This document shows positions 6,916 through 8,242 of a stretch of 8,242 bases of DNA, piece after piece. The stretch's first letter is position 1, and each line of letters starts with the position of its first letter. This DNA is from JBMNNS01 sp050942625 (GTDB lineage: Bacteria > Bacillota > Dethiobacteria > DTU022 > UBA8154). The notes beneath the pieces are model-generated. The model saw only the letters and a list, made by a program, of their open reading frames with translations, was not told the DNA's origin and made no database searches. A program made the translations under genes and the position numbers. The stretch spans positions 1 through 8,242 of the forward strand of contig JBMNNS010000073.1 of assembly GCA_050942625.1 (NCBI GenBank). The letters run 5' to 3'.

Positions 6916-7899
6916 CTAGAGAATGAAATCTTCCTGATCATCAGGACGGTAACTGGCCAGTAATGGCTTGGATTCCAGATCTAGCCCGGGTTCATAGGCA
7001 AATATCTCCTTGGTTTCCTTATAAAGCTTCCTATTAAGCTTCATTAAAGGAATATCCACCGGGCAAACCCGTTCACATTCGCCACATTCGATACAGCGCC
7101 CCGCCAGGTGAAAAGCCCTTGTCAGGTGAAAAGCCATATTTTCTGAAGCATTAACAGAACGAAATATCCAATTGGGGTTAAGCCTGTCCAGTATACAGTC
7201 CTCACAATAGCACATGGGGCAAACATTGCGACAAGAATAGCATCTGATACAGGTGGAAAACTTGTCTTGCCAGTAGGATTGCTTTTCTTGTATGCTTTTT
7301 GCCTCCATTTCCTTAACATCTGCAAATTCATCGCTGCCGCGGGTTTTAACTTCCTCCCAGAGCATGACATCAGCTTCAACAGGGTTAGGATAACAGCAAG
7401 TCAAGCATTTATCGGCCAGTACATCTTCCCTGGGCACCTCTTCTTCGCCCTGGGGCAACTGGAAAATGATACTGCCGTTGTTCCAGCGGGCTTGGACCAA
7501 TTCCGAAACATTAGGGAATTTTTCTTTTACTTTGTTAAGATCCACAACCCCATCACAAGGGCAGCCGATAATGATAACACCCTCCCTTTTAATACCCTGC
7601 TCTACGATCTGTTGAACAACAGCGCGACTATCGCAGCCTTTGACCATCAGGGCAACCTTGCGGGTATCCGGTTCTTCCCCACGGGGTACCGGAAGTTTTT
7701 CGGCTGATGTGAGATAGGTCGCCAGGTTATTGCTGCAAAGGGGAGAAAAAATTAGTTTTTCCGCTTCCTCCGGCTCCTTCATAAAATGGGGAGAGACACG
7801 AAAGCCATAGGTGCCTTGCCTCCAACCAATGAGATATTTTACATCATCACGGGAGACGGTCTCTTTGGCTACGGTTCTGAGTTTTTCCAGATCTACCAA
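6916..7899 (-). CDS. flxC: FlxC-like 4Fe-4S dicluster protein
   Basis: Predicted cytoplasmic electron-relay subunit of an Flx-Hdr complex, 327 residues from the preferred start. The N-terminal half has a KGCDSRA motif (Cys89), GCPCDG (Cys113, Cys115) and a CLTCCYP cluster (Cys165, 168, 169). The C-terminal half has two ferredoxin-type [4Fe-4S] motifs: Cys217, 220, 223, 227, extended by CPMCYCEDC with further cysteines at 230, 232 and 235, and Cys269, 272, 275, 279. No membrane segment or signal peptide is seen. The start is taken as TTG at 7897-7899 because an AGGAGGAGG sits 5 bases upstream; an upstream in-frame TTG (7918-7920) would give 7 more residues but would put that sequence inside the gene. 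It lies between the FlxD-like gene and the FlxB-like gene (2 bases from its longest start). The family also resembles iron-sulfur subunits annotated with formate dehydrogenases or F420 hydrogenase; neighbours favour FlxC. Confidence 0.85.
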   Translation of the reverse strand: MVDLEKLRTVAKETVSRDDVKYLIGWRQGTYGFRVSPHFMKEPEEAEKLIFSPLCSNNLATYLTSAEKLPVPRGEEPDTRKVALMVKGCDSRAVVQQIVEQGIKREGVIIIGCPCDGVVDLNKVKEKFPNVSELVQARWNNGSIIFQLPQGEEEVPREDVLADKCLTCCYPNPVEADVMLWEEVKTRGSDEFADVKEMEAKSIQEKQSYWQDKFSTCIRCYSCRNVCPMCYCEDCILDRLNPNWIFRSVNASENMAFHLTRAFHLAGRCIECGECERVCPVDIPLMKLNRKLYKETKEIFAYEPGLDLESKPLLASYRPDDQEDFIL

Positions 7900-7904
7900 G
7901 CGAT

Positions 7905-7913
7905 CCTCCTCCT
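7905..7913 (-). promoter_or_regulatory. Ribosome binding site deciding the flxC start
   Basis: AGGAGGAGG on the minus strand lies 5 bases upstream of TTG 7897-7899 and immediately after the stop codon of the FlxD-like gene. It favours that TTG over the in-frame TTG at 7918-7920, which has only a distant AGGAA upstream. Confidence 0.75.
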
Positions 7914-8242
7914 CTACCAATTGATCTTATTCCTGCGGAATTGGTCAAAGGGTCCGACTTTTTGGGCTGATTCGACCACTTCCTCGACTACATCCTTCCA
8001 CTTCGCACCCTCTGAGGCTGAAACCCAACTCATATGGAAACGTTCGGGTTCCACACCTACATATTCCAACAGCTTCCGCATCATTGTAAACCTGCGGCGT
8101 GCAAAGAAGTTTCCCTCCATATAGTGACAATCACCGGGGTGACAACCAGATACAAGAACTCCGTCAGCACCTTGTTGAAAGGCGTTGACTACAAAAAGGG
8201 GATTTATTCTACCGGTACACATCACCCTGATAACATGAATGT
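7914..8242 (-). CDS. flxD: MvhD/FlxD-like iron-sulfur electron-transfer subunit (partial, N-terminus off the window)
   Basis: The reading frame is open to the right edge, so only the last 109 residues or so are visible. They match the MvhD (FlpD) family: an RVMCTGRI motif, then GADGVLVSGCHPGDCHY with two cysteines, the following GN and RRR, and a late SASEG. In methanogen MvhD and bacterial FlxD these cysteines belong to a [2Fe-2S] protein that passes electrons from a hydrogenase or an NAD(P)H module to HdrA. The visible part ends at TAG (7914-7916), 14 bases before the preferred start of the FlxC-like gene, so the two are surely co-transcribed. A GTG at 8223-8225 is in frame but lies inside the conserved motif and is not the start. 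It could also be the C-terminal MvhD domain of an HdrA-MvhD fusion; the window cannot separate these. The flxD name rests on the flxC-B-A genes that follow. Confidence 0.88.
   Translation of the reverse strand, partial: IHVIRVMCTGRINPLFVVNAFQQGADGVLVSGCHPGDCHYMEGNFFARRRFTMMRKLLEYVGVEPERFHMSWVSASEGAKWKDVVEEVVESAQKVGPFDQFRRNKINW

Noticed and set aside
7105..7135. A 13-base direct repeat (CAGGTGAAAAGCC, 18-base period)
   Set aside because: It encodes AFHLTR and AFHLAG before the second ferredoxin motif of the FlxC-like protein. The segment looks like ordinary conserved coding sequence rather than a mobile or regulatory repeat.
7267..7707. A 146-codon plus-strand frame opposite the FlxC-like gene
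   Set aside because: It lies antisense to a gene with strong cysteine motifs, has no family features and no ribosome binding site that I can see.

Overview
All seven genes supported in this window lie on the minus strand, so the layout below runs from high to low coordinates. The moderate base composition, strong AGGAGG-type ribosome binding sites, use of TTG starts, and gene content (an Flx/Hdr-type flavin and iron-sulfur module, a three-part ECF transporter, an RseC-like protein) suggest a strictly anaerobic Gram-positive bacterium of the Clostridia, perhaps a Peptococcaceae-like sulfate reducer, syntroph or acetogen. The taxon is an inference from gene families, not a match to a known genome.

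Region 1 (8242 down to 5052) is a tight operon: the end of an MvhD/FlxD-like protein (cut by the window edge), then FlxC-like, FlxB-like and FlxA-like proteins, separated by short gaps or a 4-base overlap. The order D-C-B-A matches flxDCBA of the FlxABCD-HdrABC complex described in Desulfovibrio. In that complex FlxA is thought to take electrons from NAD(P)H, FlxB and FlxC relay them through iron-sulfur clusters, and FlxD passes them to HdrA for flavin-based electron bifurcation. The hdr genes would be expected just beyond the right edge. A perfect 14-bp hairpin at 4961-4991 ends this unit.

Region 2 (4823 to 4262) is a gene for an RseC/MucC-like membrane protein with its own good sigma-A-type promoter.

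Region 3 (4155 to 36) is a four-gene transporter operon: a lipoprotein, a YkoE-like ECF substrate-binding (S) component with an extra extracytoplasmic tail, a double ATPase (YkoD-like) and a transmembrane coupling protein (YkoC-like). The lipoprotein and the tail of the S component carry the same small domain, which resembles part of the sulfite-oxidase/molybdopterin-binding fold. A solute-binding-like lipoprotein plus a fused copy of its domain is unusual for an ECF transporter, and no thiamin riboswitch precedes the genes, so the substrate is open. This is the most interesting part of the window.

I saw no tRNA, rRNA, CRISPR array, insertion sequence or phage gene. No intergenic stretch exceeds 300 bases; the two largest (4763-5051 and 4092-4261) are described.
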